A stretch of 64,000 nt of DNA from positions 558,001 through 622,000 of the forward strand of contig NW_026705409.1 in NCBI RefSeq assembly GCF_029867415.1, written 5' to 3'. A program made the translations under genes and the position numbers. Every line of letters starts with the position of its first letter. The first letter of the stretch is position 1. The notes beneath the pieces were generated by a model that did no database searches, was not told the origin of the DNA, and saw only the letters and a list, made by a program, of their open reading frames with translations. Source of the stretch: Vicia villosa (taxonomy: Eukaryota > Streptophyta > Magnoliopsida > Fabales > Fabaceae). Positions 43,488-56,033 of this stretch are shown in pieces.

Positions 43488-45693
43488 ATAATGGTTTTTG
43501 TCATTTAGCAAATAAAAGATGTATAGTGATTTGATGTAAGTTGAAATTGTCAAAGCATGAGAAAATTTTCAAAATACCTAATTGGAAAAATATTGAAGGT
43601 CAAGGCCAAAAACCATTTTCAAGATTCTACTTAACAACACTCTTGCTTCTTTACACTTCACACTTTACTTAACAACACTCTTGCTTCTTCACACTTCACA
43701 CTGTTGCTTCATGTTGATATGCGTTGCTTCAGGATGTATGGCTTCTAGAAGCCGCGACACCATAGAAAACGACGATGGTAACCCTTGCCATGTCTGTGAC
43801 AGTGTATTTGATAACGAGAAAAAATTGAAAGATCATTTGAAAATGCATCCAGGTAAATATAAGTTTCCCAAATGCAAGTGCCGCTAGATTTTATGTGCCG
43901 ATAGAGATGAACATTGTAACAATGGAGATTGTAGTAAGAAATAAATTATTATTACTTTATTTTAGTGTGTAAGAGTTGACGTAATGTTTTAATTTGTTTT
44001 TGTTTTAGTATTACAGGATTAATGTACTTAATATGTATTTGTTTATGTATTTGAATAGTTAATATGCATTTGAAGAAGGCATGATATGCTATGTAATGAT
44101 ATTTTATTAAATATTAATGTTTTATTAAAGTTAATATGTTTTTTTAAAATAAATAGTGAAATAAATGACATTTAATTATTTGAACAAAAATTAAAAACAC
44201 TTAGTAAAAAACATAAAAAAATCATAATAAAAAAAGTACGAAAACAAATGATCATAAAAAAATCATAATAAAAAGAGTACGAAAACAAATGATCACGTGA
44301 GACATTTATTTGCTTCCATCACTCTTAACCATGACCAAAGAGAGTCATTTTCCATAAGTATCTTGTAGCTTCCTCGACATTATTATCATATCAACTATCA
44401 AATTAAAAAGTTTTGGAACATGCATAATTCACACGAGTGATTTTAATTCTATCATCAATCGTCATTACTATTACCGGTAAATCCTTGATTTTATGCACTT
44501 TTCCTTCAATTTAATTCTTTTGTATGGTTTTTGTGGTAATTTTAGTGGGAATAAAAATCTGATTTAATCTGAAAAAGATCTTTATTCCTAATTTAGTTAA
44601 AAAAATCTGATATTTACCGTATAAGAAAACAATATGCTCTGAAAATCTCTATAGTATCCTTTTTGATTTACACCGAAATTTTAAATTTGTGAGGGTAATT
44701 CATGTCTAAAAATTGTTGCCCCAACTCCATTTAATTCTATTCACTCTTACGTTTTCTAATTGGATTAAAGTAATGACATTATCTTTGGAAAACGATTTTT
44801 TGCACTATCTATTCAGCCTTTCATATTCTTTCATGTGCTTTGCCTTTGTAATAATGGGTTGTTCCATTACTAATGCTTCTAAAGCCTCTCCCGGACAACC
44901 TAACTATTGGGCAATGGCGCCTAGTTTGAGTATTTCACAAATATAACACTGTAATTATCATTTCCAAACATCAATGAATCAAATTTTTTTGATAATAACA
45001 TTAATAAATCAATCAGAGCAATGCTCTATATTACATTTTTTTTCTCGAAAATGTCACGAAATGGTGTTAGTTATGTTATATTCATTAGCTATATCATAAG
45101 TACTATTAAATAGGAAAATAAAAAATACATATTCATTATAGTTATATCAAATTATCAATTATGAAAAAACGGAAAAAGACACCCTTAATAAAGAATAGCT
45201 CACTCTGAAACTATATTTCGTTATATCACCAACTTAGCCCGATTGTAGTTTCATTTTTTCATTTTTGAAAAGAACTATTCATTTCAAAAGCATTATGTCA
45301 AACTTTAAAACTTCAAAAGCATTGTAGCAACTTCAAAATATTTGAATGTTGAGTCTAGTTTAAAGGTGAAAGCAACTACCATAAAATTATCAACTATGAG
45401 ATGAGGTGTTTGTGGTCTATTTTTGTATGATGCTCATGTCGACGTAAAAGACAAATTAGTTTTGAAGAGAGAAATTCACGGTTGAAAAAGACAAAATTAA
45501 TTAAAGGGTTAAATTTGTTTTTAGTATTTATAAATATCTTAAATTTTATTTTTAGTCACTACTAAAAAAATATATTTTGATACCTACAAAATTTTTAAGC
45601 ATGCAATTCTAGTCTCTTCTATTTTTGAAAATTTTAAAAATCATTTAATTATCATTTAGCCAGCCTGTTTTTTTTAGTTTGAATAAAATAGTC
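43488..45693 (+). repeat. Zinc-finger tandem unit 2 (2.2 kb)
   Basis: A full unit: leader with a 38-bp repeat, broken gene (43711-43887), and about 1.8 kb of AT-rich spacer. The spacer aligns block by block with units 3 and 4 (markers GTAGTAAGAAATAAATT at 43933, ACCGGTAAATC at 44473, AAATGGTGTTAG at 45060). Nothing coding is recognised in the spacer. Confidence 0.85.
43711..43887 (+). pseudogene. Zinc-finger gene copy 2, truncated by TAG
   Basis: A 58-codon ORF starting at MLICVASGC; the upstream MGN codons of copy 4 are deleted. The C2H2 finger (CHVCDSVFDNEKKLKDHLKMH) is intact, but the following CPKC reads FPKC. A TAG (43885-43887) removes the last 22 residues of the Cys-rich tail. Probably non-functional, though a short finger peptide could still be made. 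Confidence 0.7.
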
Positions 45694-47971
45694 TAATAAT
45701 GGTTTTTGTCATTTAGCAAATAAAAGATGTATAGTGATGTGATGTAAGTTGAAATTGTCAAAGCATGGAAAAATTTTCATAATACCTAATTGGGAAAATA
45801 TTGAAAGCCAAATCCAAAAACCATGTTCAAGATTCTACCTAACAACAAGCTTGCTTCTTTACACTTCACACTTTACTTAACAACAAGCTTGCTTCTTTAC
45901 ACTTCACACTTTACTTAACAACACTCTTTCTTCTCCACACTTCCCACTTTTGCTTCATATTTTCTACCTGAATCACTTAAAAAAATGGGAAACATGTTGA
46001 TATGAGTTGCTTCAGGATGTATGCCTTCTGGAAGCCGCGACACCATAGAAAATAACGATGGTAACGCTTGCCATGTCTGTGACAGTGTATTTGATAACTA
46101 GAAAAAATTGAAAGATCATTTGAAAATGGATCCGGGTAAATATAAGTGTCCCAAATGCAAGTGCCGCTATGTTTTATGTGTCTTTAGAGATGAACATTGT
46201 AACAATGGAGATTGTAGTAAGAAATAAATTATTATTATTTTATTTTTGTGGGTAAGAGTTGATGTAATGTTTTAATTTGTTTTTGTTTTAGTATTACAAG
46301 ATTAATGTACTTAATATGTATTTGTTTATGTATTTGAATAGTTAATATACATTTGAAGAAGACATGCTATGCTATGTAATGATGTTTTATTAAATTTTAA
46401 TGTTTTATTTAAGTTTATATGTTTTTTTTAAATAAATAGTGAAATAAATGTCATTAAATTATTTGAACAAAAATTAAAAACACTTAGTAAAAAACATAAA
46501 AAAAAATCATAATAAAAAGAGTATGAAAACAAATGATCACATGAGACATTTATTTGCTTCCATCACTCTTAACCATGACCAAAGAGAGTCATTTTCCATA
46601 AGTATCTTATACCTTCCTCCACATTATTATCATATCAATTATCAAATTAAAAAGTTTTGAAACATGCATAATTCACACGAGTGATTTTAATTCTATCATC
46701 AATCGTCATTACTATTACCGGTAAATCATTGATTTTATGAACTTTACCTTCAATTTAATTCTTTTGCATGATTTTTGTGGGAATAAAAATCTGATTTAAT
46801 CTGAAAAAGTATGCACTTTTCCTTCCATTTAATTCTTTTGTATCATTTTTGTGGTAATTTTAGTGGGAATAAAAATCTGATTTAATTTGAAAAAGATCTT
46901 TATTCCTAATTTAGTTAAAAAAATCTGATATCTACCATATAAGAAAACAATATGCTCTGAAAATTGTGAGGGTAATCCATGTCTAAAAATTGTTGCCCCA
47001 ATTCCATTTAATTCTATTCACTCTTACGTTTTCTAATTGGATTAAAGTAATGAAATAATCTTTGGAAAACGGTTTTTTGCACTCGCTATTCACCCTTTCA
47101 TATTCTTTCACGTGCTTTGCCTTTGTAATAATAGGATGTTTCATTACCAATGTTTCTAAAGTCTCTCCCGGATAACCTAACTATTGGGCGATGGCGCCTA
47201 ATTTGAGTATTTATCAAATATAACACTGTAATTATCATTTCCAAACATCAATGAATCAAATTTTTTGATAATAACATTAATAAATCAATCATAGCAATGC
47301 TCTATATAACATTTTTTTTCTCGAAAATATCACGAAATGGTGTTAGTTATGTTATATTCATTAGCTATACATAAGTACTATTAAATAGGAAAATGAAAAA
47401 AACATATTCATTGTAGTTATATCAAATTATCAATTATGAAAAAACGGAAAAAGACACCCTTAATAAAGAATAGCTCACTCTGAAACTATATTTAGTTATA
47501 TCACCAACTTAGCCTAATTGTAGTTTCATTTTTTTCATTTTTAAAAAGAACTATTCATTTAAAAAGCATTATATCAAACTTCAAAACTTTAAAAGCCTTA
47601 TAGCAACTTCAAAATATTTGAGAGTTGAGTCTAGTTTAAAGGTGAAAGCAACTACCATAAATTTATCAACTATGAGATGTGGTATTTGTGGTCTATTTTT
47701 GTATGATGGTCATGTAGACGTAGAAGACAAATTAATTTTGGAGAGAGAAATTCACGGTTCAAAAAGATAAAATTAATTAAAGGGTTAAATATGTTTTTAG
47801 TATTTTTAAATATCTTAAGTTTTATTTTTAGTCACTACCAAAAAAATTATATTTTCATACCTACAAAATTTTTAAACACGCAATTCTAGTCTCTTTTATT
47901 TTTGAAAATTTTAAAAATCATTTAATTATCCATTAGCCAGCATGGTTTTTCTTGTTTGAATAAAAATAGTC
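45694..47971 (+). repeat. Zinc-finger tandem unit 3 (2.3 kb)
   Basis: Same organisation as unit 2, with three copies of the 38-bp leader repeat in place of two. The spacer carries small indels. Corresponding points are about 2283 bp from unit 2 and 2233 bp from unit 4. Confidence 0.85.
45985..46227 (+). pseudogene. Zinc-finger gene copy 3, two nonsense codons
   Basis: Full-length 81-codon frame (ATG 45985, TAA 46225-46227) matching copy 4. TGC has become TGA at codon 7, and GAG has become TAG inside the finger loop. Cys and His codons of the finger are otherwise kept. Both changes are transversions. Confidence 0.82.
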
Positions 47972-49475
47972 TAATAATGATTTTTGTCATTTAGCAAATA
48001 ATAGATGTATAGTGATGTGATGTAAGCTGAAATTGTGGGAAAATTTTCATAATACCTAATTGGGAAAATATTGAAAGCCAAAGGCAAAAACCATGTTCAA
48101 GATTCTACTTAACAACACTCTTGCTTCTTTACACTTCACACTTTACTTAACAACACTCTTGCTTCTTCACACTTCCCACTGTTGCTTCATATTTTCTACC
48201 TGAATCACTTAAAAAAATGGGAAACATGTTGATATGCGTTGCTTCAGGATGTATGCCTTCTGGAAGCCGTGACACCATAGAAAATGACGATGGTAACGCT
48301 TGCCATGTCTGTGACAGTGTATTTGATAACGAGAAAAAATTGAAAGATCATTTGAAAACGCATCCGGGTAAATATAAGTGTCCCAAATGCAAGTGCCGCT
48401 ATGTTTTATGTGTCTTTAGAGATGAACATTGTAACAATGGAGATTGTAGTAAGAAATAAATTATTATTATTTTATTTTAGTGTGTAAGAGTTGATGTAAT
48501 GTTTAAATTTGTTTTTGTTTTAGTATTACAAGATTAATGTACTTAATATGTATTTGTTTATGTGTTTGAATAGTTAATATACATTTGAAGAAGGCATACT
48601 ATGCTATGTAATGATATTTTATTAAATATTAATGTTTTATTTAAGTTAAAAATCTGATTTAATCTGAAAAAGTATGCACTTTTCCTTCCATTTAATTCTT
48701 TTGTCTATTTTTGTGGTAATTTTAGTGGGAGTAAAAATATGATTTAATCTGAAAAAGATCTTTATTCCTAATTTAGTTGAAAGAAAATCTGATATATACC
48801 CTATAAGAAAACAATATGCTCTGAAAATCTCTATAGTATCCTTTTTGATTTACACACAAATTTTAAATTTGTGAGGGTATAATCTTTGAAAAATGATTTT
48901 TTGCCCTCTCTATTCACCCTTTCATATTCTTTCATGTGCTTTGCCTTTGTAATAATGGGTTGTTTCATTACCAATGCTTCTAAAGCATCTCCCGAAGAAC
49001 CTAACTATTGGGCGAGGGCGCCCTAGTTTGAGTATTTACCAAATATAACACTATAATTATAATTTCAAACATCAATGAATCAAAATTTTGGATAATAACA
49101 TTAATAAATCAATCAGAGCAATGCTATATATAACATTATTTTTCTCGAAAATATCACGAAATGGTGTTAGTTATGTTATATTCATTAGCTATATTATAAT
49201 TACTATTAAATAGGAAAATGAAAAAAACATATTCATTGTAGTTATATCAAATTATCAATTATGGAAAAACGGAAAAAGACACCCTTAATAAAGAATAGCT
49301 CACTCTCAAACTATATTTAGTTATATCTCCAACTTAGCCCAATTGTAGTTTCATTTTTGAAAAGAACTATTCATTTCAAAAGCATTATATCAACTTGAAA
49401 ATTTCAAAAGCATTATAGCAACTTCAAAATATTTGAGATTTGAGTCTAGTTTAAGGGTGAAAGCAACTACCATAA
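47972..49475 (+). repeat. Zinc-finger tandem unit 4 (1.5 kb)
   Basis: The right-most unit, with the intact gene and a spacer shortened by deletions just after 48640 and near 48878. Similarity to the other units stops near 49475. Confidence 0.82.
48217..48459 (+). CDS. Small C2H2 zinc-finger protein, intact copy 4
   Basis: 80 residues, ATG 48217 to TAA 48457-48459, in an AAAAAATGGG context. One C2H2 finger: C29-x2-C32-x12-H45-x3-H49 (CHVCDSVFDNEKKLKDHLKTH). A Cys-rich tail follows (C55, C58, C60, C65, C72, C77) that could bind a second zinc ion. The N-terminus is short and has no signal peptide. It is probably a nucleic-acid or protein-binding finger protein, but I do not recognise the family. 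The leader has two copies of a 38-bp pyrimidine-rich repeat (48112-48185). It is the only uninterrupted member of the array; expression is unknown. Confidence 0.65.
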   Translation: MGNMLICVASGCMPSGSRDTIENDDGNACHVCDSVFDNEKKLKDHLKTHPGKYKCPKCKCRYVLCVFRDEHCNNGDCSKK

Positions 49476-49939
49476 AGTTGAAGACATTACCATTTCTAAT
49501 GTTGCAAAACCATTAAAGAGATGAGTATATGCATGACGAAGAGTAATTGTTAAACTCCTATATATATCTAGTGTACACTTTTCTTTCTCCATCTCTTTTA
49601 ATTTTATGCATAATATCATGTGTGTTAGATGTTTCTCATTTTAGAATATCATCTAGAATTAGATCTCACTTATCTTGTTTTATCATAGAAGTCTAGTTCT
49701 AGGATGCATCTAATTCATTGATATTATATAACTCAGTTGAGTTTATGTTAACCCTAAGTTGTCGGGCTTAAATTTCTTGTTAAAGAAATTGTGTCTAAAA
49801 TTGTTTGAATCACTCTTCTTACAAAGATGATGAAACATATATTTCCTTAATTCATTCAATGTATTTGGCTTCTGATTTATACGTTTTGCTTCCGAGCATT
49901 AAACTTTCATTTTGTAAAAGATTTTCTTTTTGAAAATGG
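49476..49939. other. Intergenic AT-rich stretch, no feature recognised
   Basis: Lies between the tandem array and the LINE remnant. Short ORFs only; no repeat ends or RNA genes seen. Confidence 0.5.
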
Positions 49940-50396
49940 TATAAGAGGACTGGTTTATTCAACCCTTATTATAGACCGTTTTATTCCATATTCTCACTCA
50001 ATAATGAAAAGTTACCTACTAACTGTACACAGATCAGGACCCATTATATTTCAACACATGACCCTTGTTATAATTGTGGTACATCTAATGAAACCATTTT
50101 ACACTCCCTTTGAGCTTTCCACGAGGCCATGCATGTTTGGAACTATTTTAGCTTTCCAACTCACATTCATTTTTATGAGGTTGATATGTATAATTGGATG
50201 TAAATAAATGTGGTTGCAAATCATGGCCTTTTGTTTCTCATTTGTTATTAATGATTTGAAAATCTCGTAACGAAGAATCCTTCTAAGATAACAGCCGCTC
50301 TCTCTGCAATATTCATTGTCAAACAATTACTCTTATAGATTCTACCAATAAGGCATTTTGTGGTTCTAATAAGGTATTAATCCCAACACTTATTTC

Positions 50397-50404
50397 TTGG
50401 CACC
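50397..50404. repeat. 8-bp target duplication of the hAT MITE, left copy
   Basis: TTGGCACC; identical copy at 50939-50946. Confidence 0.93.
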
Positions 50405-50938
50405 CAGGGCTGGATTTGGGCCTGTGCAACTTGGCCTGTTGCACACGGCCTCCAAAAAATCGGGGCTTCAAATTTTTTTTTAACTATGCACATTAAATAA
50501 TTATGTATATATCTTATCAGTTCAAAACGTATAAGGTGTTTGTTAACTAGCTCATCGGTTAAGCCAAAAACTTTTGACCATCAAAACATATTTTAGTAAA
50601 AATGCAAAAGTACTATATAGTGGATTCATACCTATGTACTGTAGATTAATTTCAAACATATATGTCATTGGACTAGGCCATATTAAAGGATAAATTCATA
50701 TTCACATTACTACTTTGAATCTTTACCCTTTAATTCTTTTTAAAAGTATATTTGGGATAATATTTATATATTTTAATTAAACAATTAAAGATCTATCAAT
50801 TACTATATTATTAAAATATCTATAAGATTTTTTAATATTATTTAAAATTTTAATAAAATACAAATTTTTCCTATTCTTTTTTATTAGGACTATCATTAAA
50901 AATTGGAACAGGGCCTCCATTTTTTTGAGACAACCCTG
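50405..50938. mobile_element. hAT-type MITE (534 bp)
   Basis: Ends CAGGGCTGG and (reverse complement) CAGGGTTGT, the CAGGG start common in hAT elements, with a perfect 8-bp target duplication TTGGCACC. Subterminal GGCCTCCA repeats occur near both ends. There is no transposase coding, so movement depended on a transposase in trans. Confidence 0.88.
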
Positions 50939-51365
50939 TTGGCACCCTCCCCATAAAATGTGATAAATGTCAACATAGATCATAGCTCCATTGGTAATCC
51001 ATGGTCATCTGGATTTGGTGATCTTCTAAAAAACGCTTATGGAGGTTAGGTCATAGGTTTCACAGGAAGTTATGGTTTCATCTCCAATATAAATGTCGGA
51101 CTTCAAGCTATTTTTCATGGTTTTGATATTGCTTGAAATCATGGTTTTAAAAATTTGATTTACGAGTCTGATATTCTCAAATGACTTTGAAGTTTATTTA
51201 AGAGGGTGTTCCTTTTATTCATTTTTATGCGCATTTGGTAGATTATATTCAATCACTTGTTCACAGAAAACGACACCTTGTCCATGTTCACACCTTATGC
51301 GAAGAGAATGTCATTGTTGATTGGATTGCTAAATTGAGAGCATGGCATGCTCAGGAGCTCTGAGA

Positions 51366-51863
51366 GTGTTTTATATTTATCATTCTCCTTGTTTAATATT
51401 TTTATAGCATATTCTATGAAAATTCAAATTCAGAAGAGCTTAATTTTCCGTCATTTCTTTTTTTATTTCCAATGATAAAAATATCAAAACTCTGAAATAA
51501 TTGTTTAATTCAAAAATATTTTAGATAACAAAATCAATTCATGATTTACTCTTAGTAACAAATTCTACTACATTAAAATGAATAGAGAAATTCACAATAT
51601 TTCAAATAAGTCAAAATTAATCATATTATACTACAATTTTATTAGGATTTATATGCGCGCAAAATTTCTTTTAATTTATTAATATTTTTATGAATGAAAT
51701 ATTTTTGCAAATATAAATGTTATCATTAGTAATATTATCATAATTTGCTAATTTAAAATTTTCATTTTCAAATAATAGATTTGAAATGATTTCAGAAGCA
51801 CCCATTAAAAAGAATGAAAATTCAACACTAGAACTAGAAATGTGAAATTAAAGGTTTATTCCG
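51366..51863. other. AT-rich stretch between two LINE remnants, nothing recognised
   Basis: No ORF above noise and no terminal repeats. Confidence 0.5.
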
Positions 51864-54743
51864 TTTTTTTTACAAAGGAGGGCCAAAGGCCCAGAAGAAA
51901 AAAACTAAACAAACACCACTCTAGGGGTGGTTAGGCCATTAGCATTATTCTCCAACAGGAGTCTAAGAAAACTAGGAGCTGAGTTGAAGACGATTAACTC
52001 CGAATTTAGGGTACATAAAAATTGGCTAACGGATCCGCACATCTATTAGAATTCCGATACGCATGTTCCAGCTTCACCACAAAATGAAAATCAATAAAAT
52101 GCCTTATCCTTCTAATAATAGTTCCACCTTCTCTAGTATTCGAATCAACATTGATCAATACCAAGCCATTTCTAAATGGCTTACACAACTTCCATCGAAT
52201 CAACATTGATCACCACATTCATCAATACTAAGCCATTAGTTAGCTTAAGACCTTATAAAAATTCCCATAACTCCTCCATAATCACACTACAACATCCCAA
52301 CACCTTTGAAAGCCCTCGAACCCAAAATCCACTACTATCTCAGATGACTCCGCCACATCCCGCCACTTTACTAGCTTTACAGGATCCATCAATATTTAAC
52401 TTGACCGTGTTAGCTTCCGGGGGAATCCATCCAATCATCCTTATCATCATATTTCTAGCTTGGAGGTTATTGTCAATTCCTTTAGCATCTTGATAATCTT
52501 TGTTCCTATGCATAATTCCATATCTTGTATTATACGGCCTCACAAAGTCATTTTTGTGCTCTTCCGTATTCCTCCAAGTCCATAAATAATGACACCCTAT
52601 CGCCCAAGCACTACTCCAGGCACGATTCCTTATATTGCTTGTGAACTAGTTCTTCAAATCCTGCCTAAAGAACAACCTGCATTACCCATAGTGGATTAGA
52701 GATATCCATATTTTTCTTGCACCATCACAATTACACATAGGGGAATGGTAGTTTCTGTTGCTTTCCTGCAAATACTACACATAGTCGAACCTAAAACTTT
52801 CCTACTCTTGCTTGCATTAGTTATGAGTCTATCATGTTTAAGCAGCCACATGAAGCTCTTGACTCTTTCTGGGACATTTAGGTTCCACACCCTCTTTCAG
52901 TCTTCATCAACTACCTCAATATTCTCTTGACATATATGCATATACATGCGTTTCACTGCCAATGACCTGTCCATCTTGGTTTTAATCGTAAATTCATCTC
53001 CATCCTCTCCATCAACAAGAGGCAAAATAGCCTTCTTCTCGTTCATGATGCCAATTGGCATCCACGAATACAATAAGTTCTAATTCCACTCTCTATTATC
53101 ATCCAACAAATCACTCACTCTAGCATCTTCCAACTCCTCTACGCATGATAATCCAACATGAACCTTCCTATTTCTAGCCAATTATCCTCCCAAGCATGAA
53201 TATTTCTACCATTCCTAATATGCCAAATACCTGCACTCATGACATACATAATAGTTTTTGTAATCACTTTCCAGAGTTCTGAATCAGACACTTTACACTG
53301 AGGTTTGCATGAGTATCTCCAACATTGTATTTGCTCTTAAGTACTTGACACCACAAGGCATCCGCATTGCAAATTATTTTCCAACTTAACTTTGCAATAC
53401 ACGCCTTATTCATCGCGTCAAGATTTCTTAACCCTAAGCCACCATTCGTCTTTGGCTTTGTTATTGTTTCCATGTTAATAGGATGGACCTTTTTACTATC
53501 ATTAGTCTCCCCATATAAATTTCTCTTCAACCTGTGAATATCCTCCACACATTTCTTAGGCAGCATATCAAATATCTTAGGATAAATTAGAACCACCTGT
53601 AACACACTCTTAGCCAAAGTAACACGCCCATATAGAGAAAGGTGATTGGTTTTCCAACTTGCCAACTTGTTCTATAATTGCTCCATCAGGTATTGATAGT
53701 CAGTACTTTTCAGCTTGCTTCCTCTAAGAGGCAAACCCAAATATTTTCCAAAATGATGTGTCTCCTTTCCTTGAATCATGATAAGTTTAGCAGCTTCAGT
53801 TTCATTCCCCTATTGACATTATTTGAAAACATAATGATGGTTTTCTGATTACTTAGCTCCTGTCCAGACATTCTGAAGAAGGTCCTCAAGGTGTTCATGA
53901 CACACTCCATTTGTTTTCACTAACTTCATCAAATAAGAGTAAATTATCGATAAACATAAGGTGATTGATTAAATTTCCTTGTCTTCCCATACATAACATT
54001 CACCACTTCTTGTTCACTCAAATGAGATAACTTATCCATACCCAACACAAATAAATATTGTGAAATTGGATCCCCTTGACGGATTCCATGCTTAGGCCGA
54101 AAGTACTCATTCCTAGATCCATACCAATTAACATTTGTATCCACACTAGTAATTGCATGTATAACTATCTTAACAACATTGTCGGGTAAATCAATCTCAC
54201 ATAAAATATTTTAAATCTACTCCCAAGTTAACTTATCATAAGCTTTATACCAGTAAACTTTTATTACAAAGAACCAATTATTTCCTTTCTTCGTATTCAT
54301 TATATGCATGATTTCTTTAGCTATACTAATATTTTCATGGATAGCTCTTCCTGGAACAAATCCAGTTTGGTAGGGAGAAACTAGTTTATGCATGCACTTC
54401 TTCATCCTCTCAACACGTATCTTACTCACCACTTTATAGATAGTGTTACAAAGTGAGATAGGTTTAAATCGAGCCATCTTCATTGGATTATCTACTTTAG
54501 GAATTAAACATATATCAGTCTTATTAACTTTAGAAATTTCTTTTGGATCTGTCCATACCTTCTTCACAAAAACACACACCTAATCACAAACTATTGTCCA
54601 GGATTTTTGGTAGAAACCGACAGGATATCCATTCGGTCCTGGCGCTTTCCAAGGCCGCATAGCAAACACTACACTCTTAATCTCTTCATCTGTCACAAAG
54701 GCATCCAACTTTTGTTTATCAGCCTCGTACAACCTTGGAAACA
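51864..54743 (-). pseudogene. Degenerate L1-type LINE (RT, zf-RVT, RNase H)
   Basis: Minus strand, from right to left. RT starts include APGPNGYPVGFYQKSW (about 54600-54660), ICLIPKVDNP, FKPISLCNTIYKVVSK, SPYQTGFVPGRAI, then HGIRQGDPISQYLF. The active site reads FIDN (53943-53954) where active LINEs have F/YADD. Later pieces are KTNGGLGLRNLDAMNKA, the zf-RVT region (MWNLNVPERVKSFMW, CSICRKATE) and RNase H (VKLNIDGSCKAS, ending RNSNRCADPLANF). Many stops and frameshifts. A T-run at 51864-51871 marks the poly(A) end. The right side is interrupted by a solo LTR at 54749, and the 5' end is not identified. Confidence 0.85.
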
Positions 54744-54748
54744 TAATA

Positions 54749-56028
54749 TGAAGGTTGAGAAAACACTTAGAAAGGGGGGGGGTGTGAATAAGTTACTTTC
54801 TTTAGCGCTGAATGTGTACGAACTATAGAAAAATAAATAACACGGTTATTTTTATCCTGGTTCTCCTTCTCAACTTAGGCTACTTCCAGTCCACCCTCCT
54901 CAGGTGATTTCGCCTCTCTCCACGAGGACTTAATCCACTAATCAAAACTTAATTACAATGGTCCACGAAGGTCAACAACCAATGTCTTCTTGAGATTCTT
55001 AACCACAACCGGTTACTCAAGGAATAACTATCAACTTACTTCTTGAGAATCTTAACCACAACCCGGTTACTAAAGAATCAGGATTACAAACAACCTCTTG
55101 AGATACTTAACCACACTTGGTTACTCAAGAAACGATACAACAATATCTTCTAACTAGTAATTTTAAGTGCTTCTAAATAAGCTATATCACAGCTGTGATT
55201 TTTCACTAAGTTTAAGTACATGTGTTTGAGCTTAGAACTATGAATGACTTGAACTTTGAATCTGCATAGCTGTTCTTGTTCAGGAGCTCTTCAGAACTTT
55301 TCTTCTTGCTTGTATTAGAACTTTGTATGTAACAGTTTATGTATGTGAGTTCTCTATACAAGTGTTGTATATGCAAGACTTGTTAAGAATCATTGTAATT
55401 ATGTTCAAGTGTATTATTTTCTTCTTCAAATGATTTTCTTTATATAGTCTTTGAAGGAATCGAACGTTGTAGCCTCGTATTTGTCAAAGTCGTAGATCTT
55501 GCGTGCTGATTTGGTGAAAGTGTATCATCCACGCTTCTTGAAACTTGTTTCACACTTAATGCTTCAGCCGTTTTGTGATGATTATGTCTGTAACGGTATC
55601 TTTGCATATCTTTATTTCATAATTTCTTTCAGACTTGTATACTTGATTTATTTCGTAACTTCTGTCTGAAGTTAACTTCTGTTTTGACTTGTTTTGCGTG
55701 GCTTCTTGTTTGAGCACAATTTGCTTTTCTTTGAAACTTCTGTTAGACTTTTCAATCAGAGTTTGTCTTCAGCAGTTGGTGCAGTCAGAAGTTGTTTCTG
55801 ATACTTCAACGCGACTTTTGCTTTACTTGCTTTGTTTATCTTTTGCATTGAGTTCAAGTTCTGATGGTGTTTGGTTGAAACTTCTTCTGAAATAAGAGAT
55901 ATAGGAATTAGAGTACCATATTCACTTAAGTAAGATTTATCTTACGATTATCATCACTTATACAAAATTTATCATATTATTATCATCAAAACTTTAATAT
56001 ATGATTAGAACCAAACTTTATTCTAACA
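54749..56028 (-). mobile_element. Solo LTR of a Ty1/copia-type element, copy B
   Basis: Plus-strand ends TGAAGGTTGA and TATTCTAACA. Perfect 5-bp duplication TAATA (54744-54748 and 56029-56033). It shares with copy A the ends, the CACTTAGAAAGGGGGG mark, TTATTTTTATCCTGGTTC and CTTAATCCACTAATCAA. It is longer than copy A (1280 against 1042 bp), partly from repeated ACTCAAGAA-type segments near 54995-55135. No coding. Confidence 0.88.
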
Positions 56029-56033
56029 TAATA

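Larger units (their letters stand above)
49940..51365 (+). pseudogene. Decayed LINE 3' portion (zf-RVT and RNase H), split by a hAT MITE
   Basis: Bases 50030-50240 decode, with frame changes, to a reverse-transcriptase-associated zinc region (CGTSNETILHSL, then HEAMHVWNYF). Bases 50966-51365 decode to a LINE-type RNase H (VNIDHSSIGNPWSSGFG, NLIYESD) with several stops. Plant L1-type LINEs end with this domain pair. The 534-bp MITE and its target duplication sit between them. No poly(A) end is obvious. Confidence 0.65.

Noticed and set aside
44713..44946. 77-codon ORF in the zinc-finger unit 2 spacer
   Set aside because: The equivalent positions in units 3 and 4 carry frame differences and the sequence has no recognisable motif.
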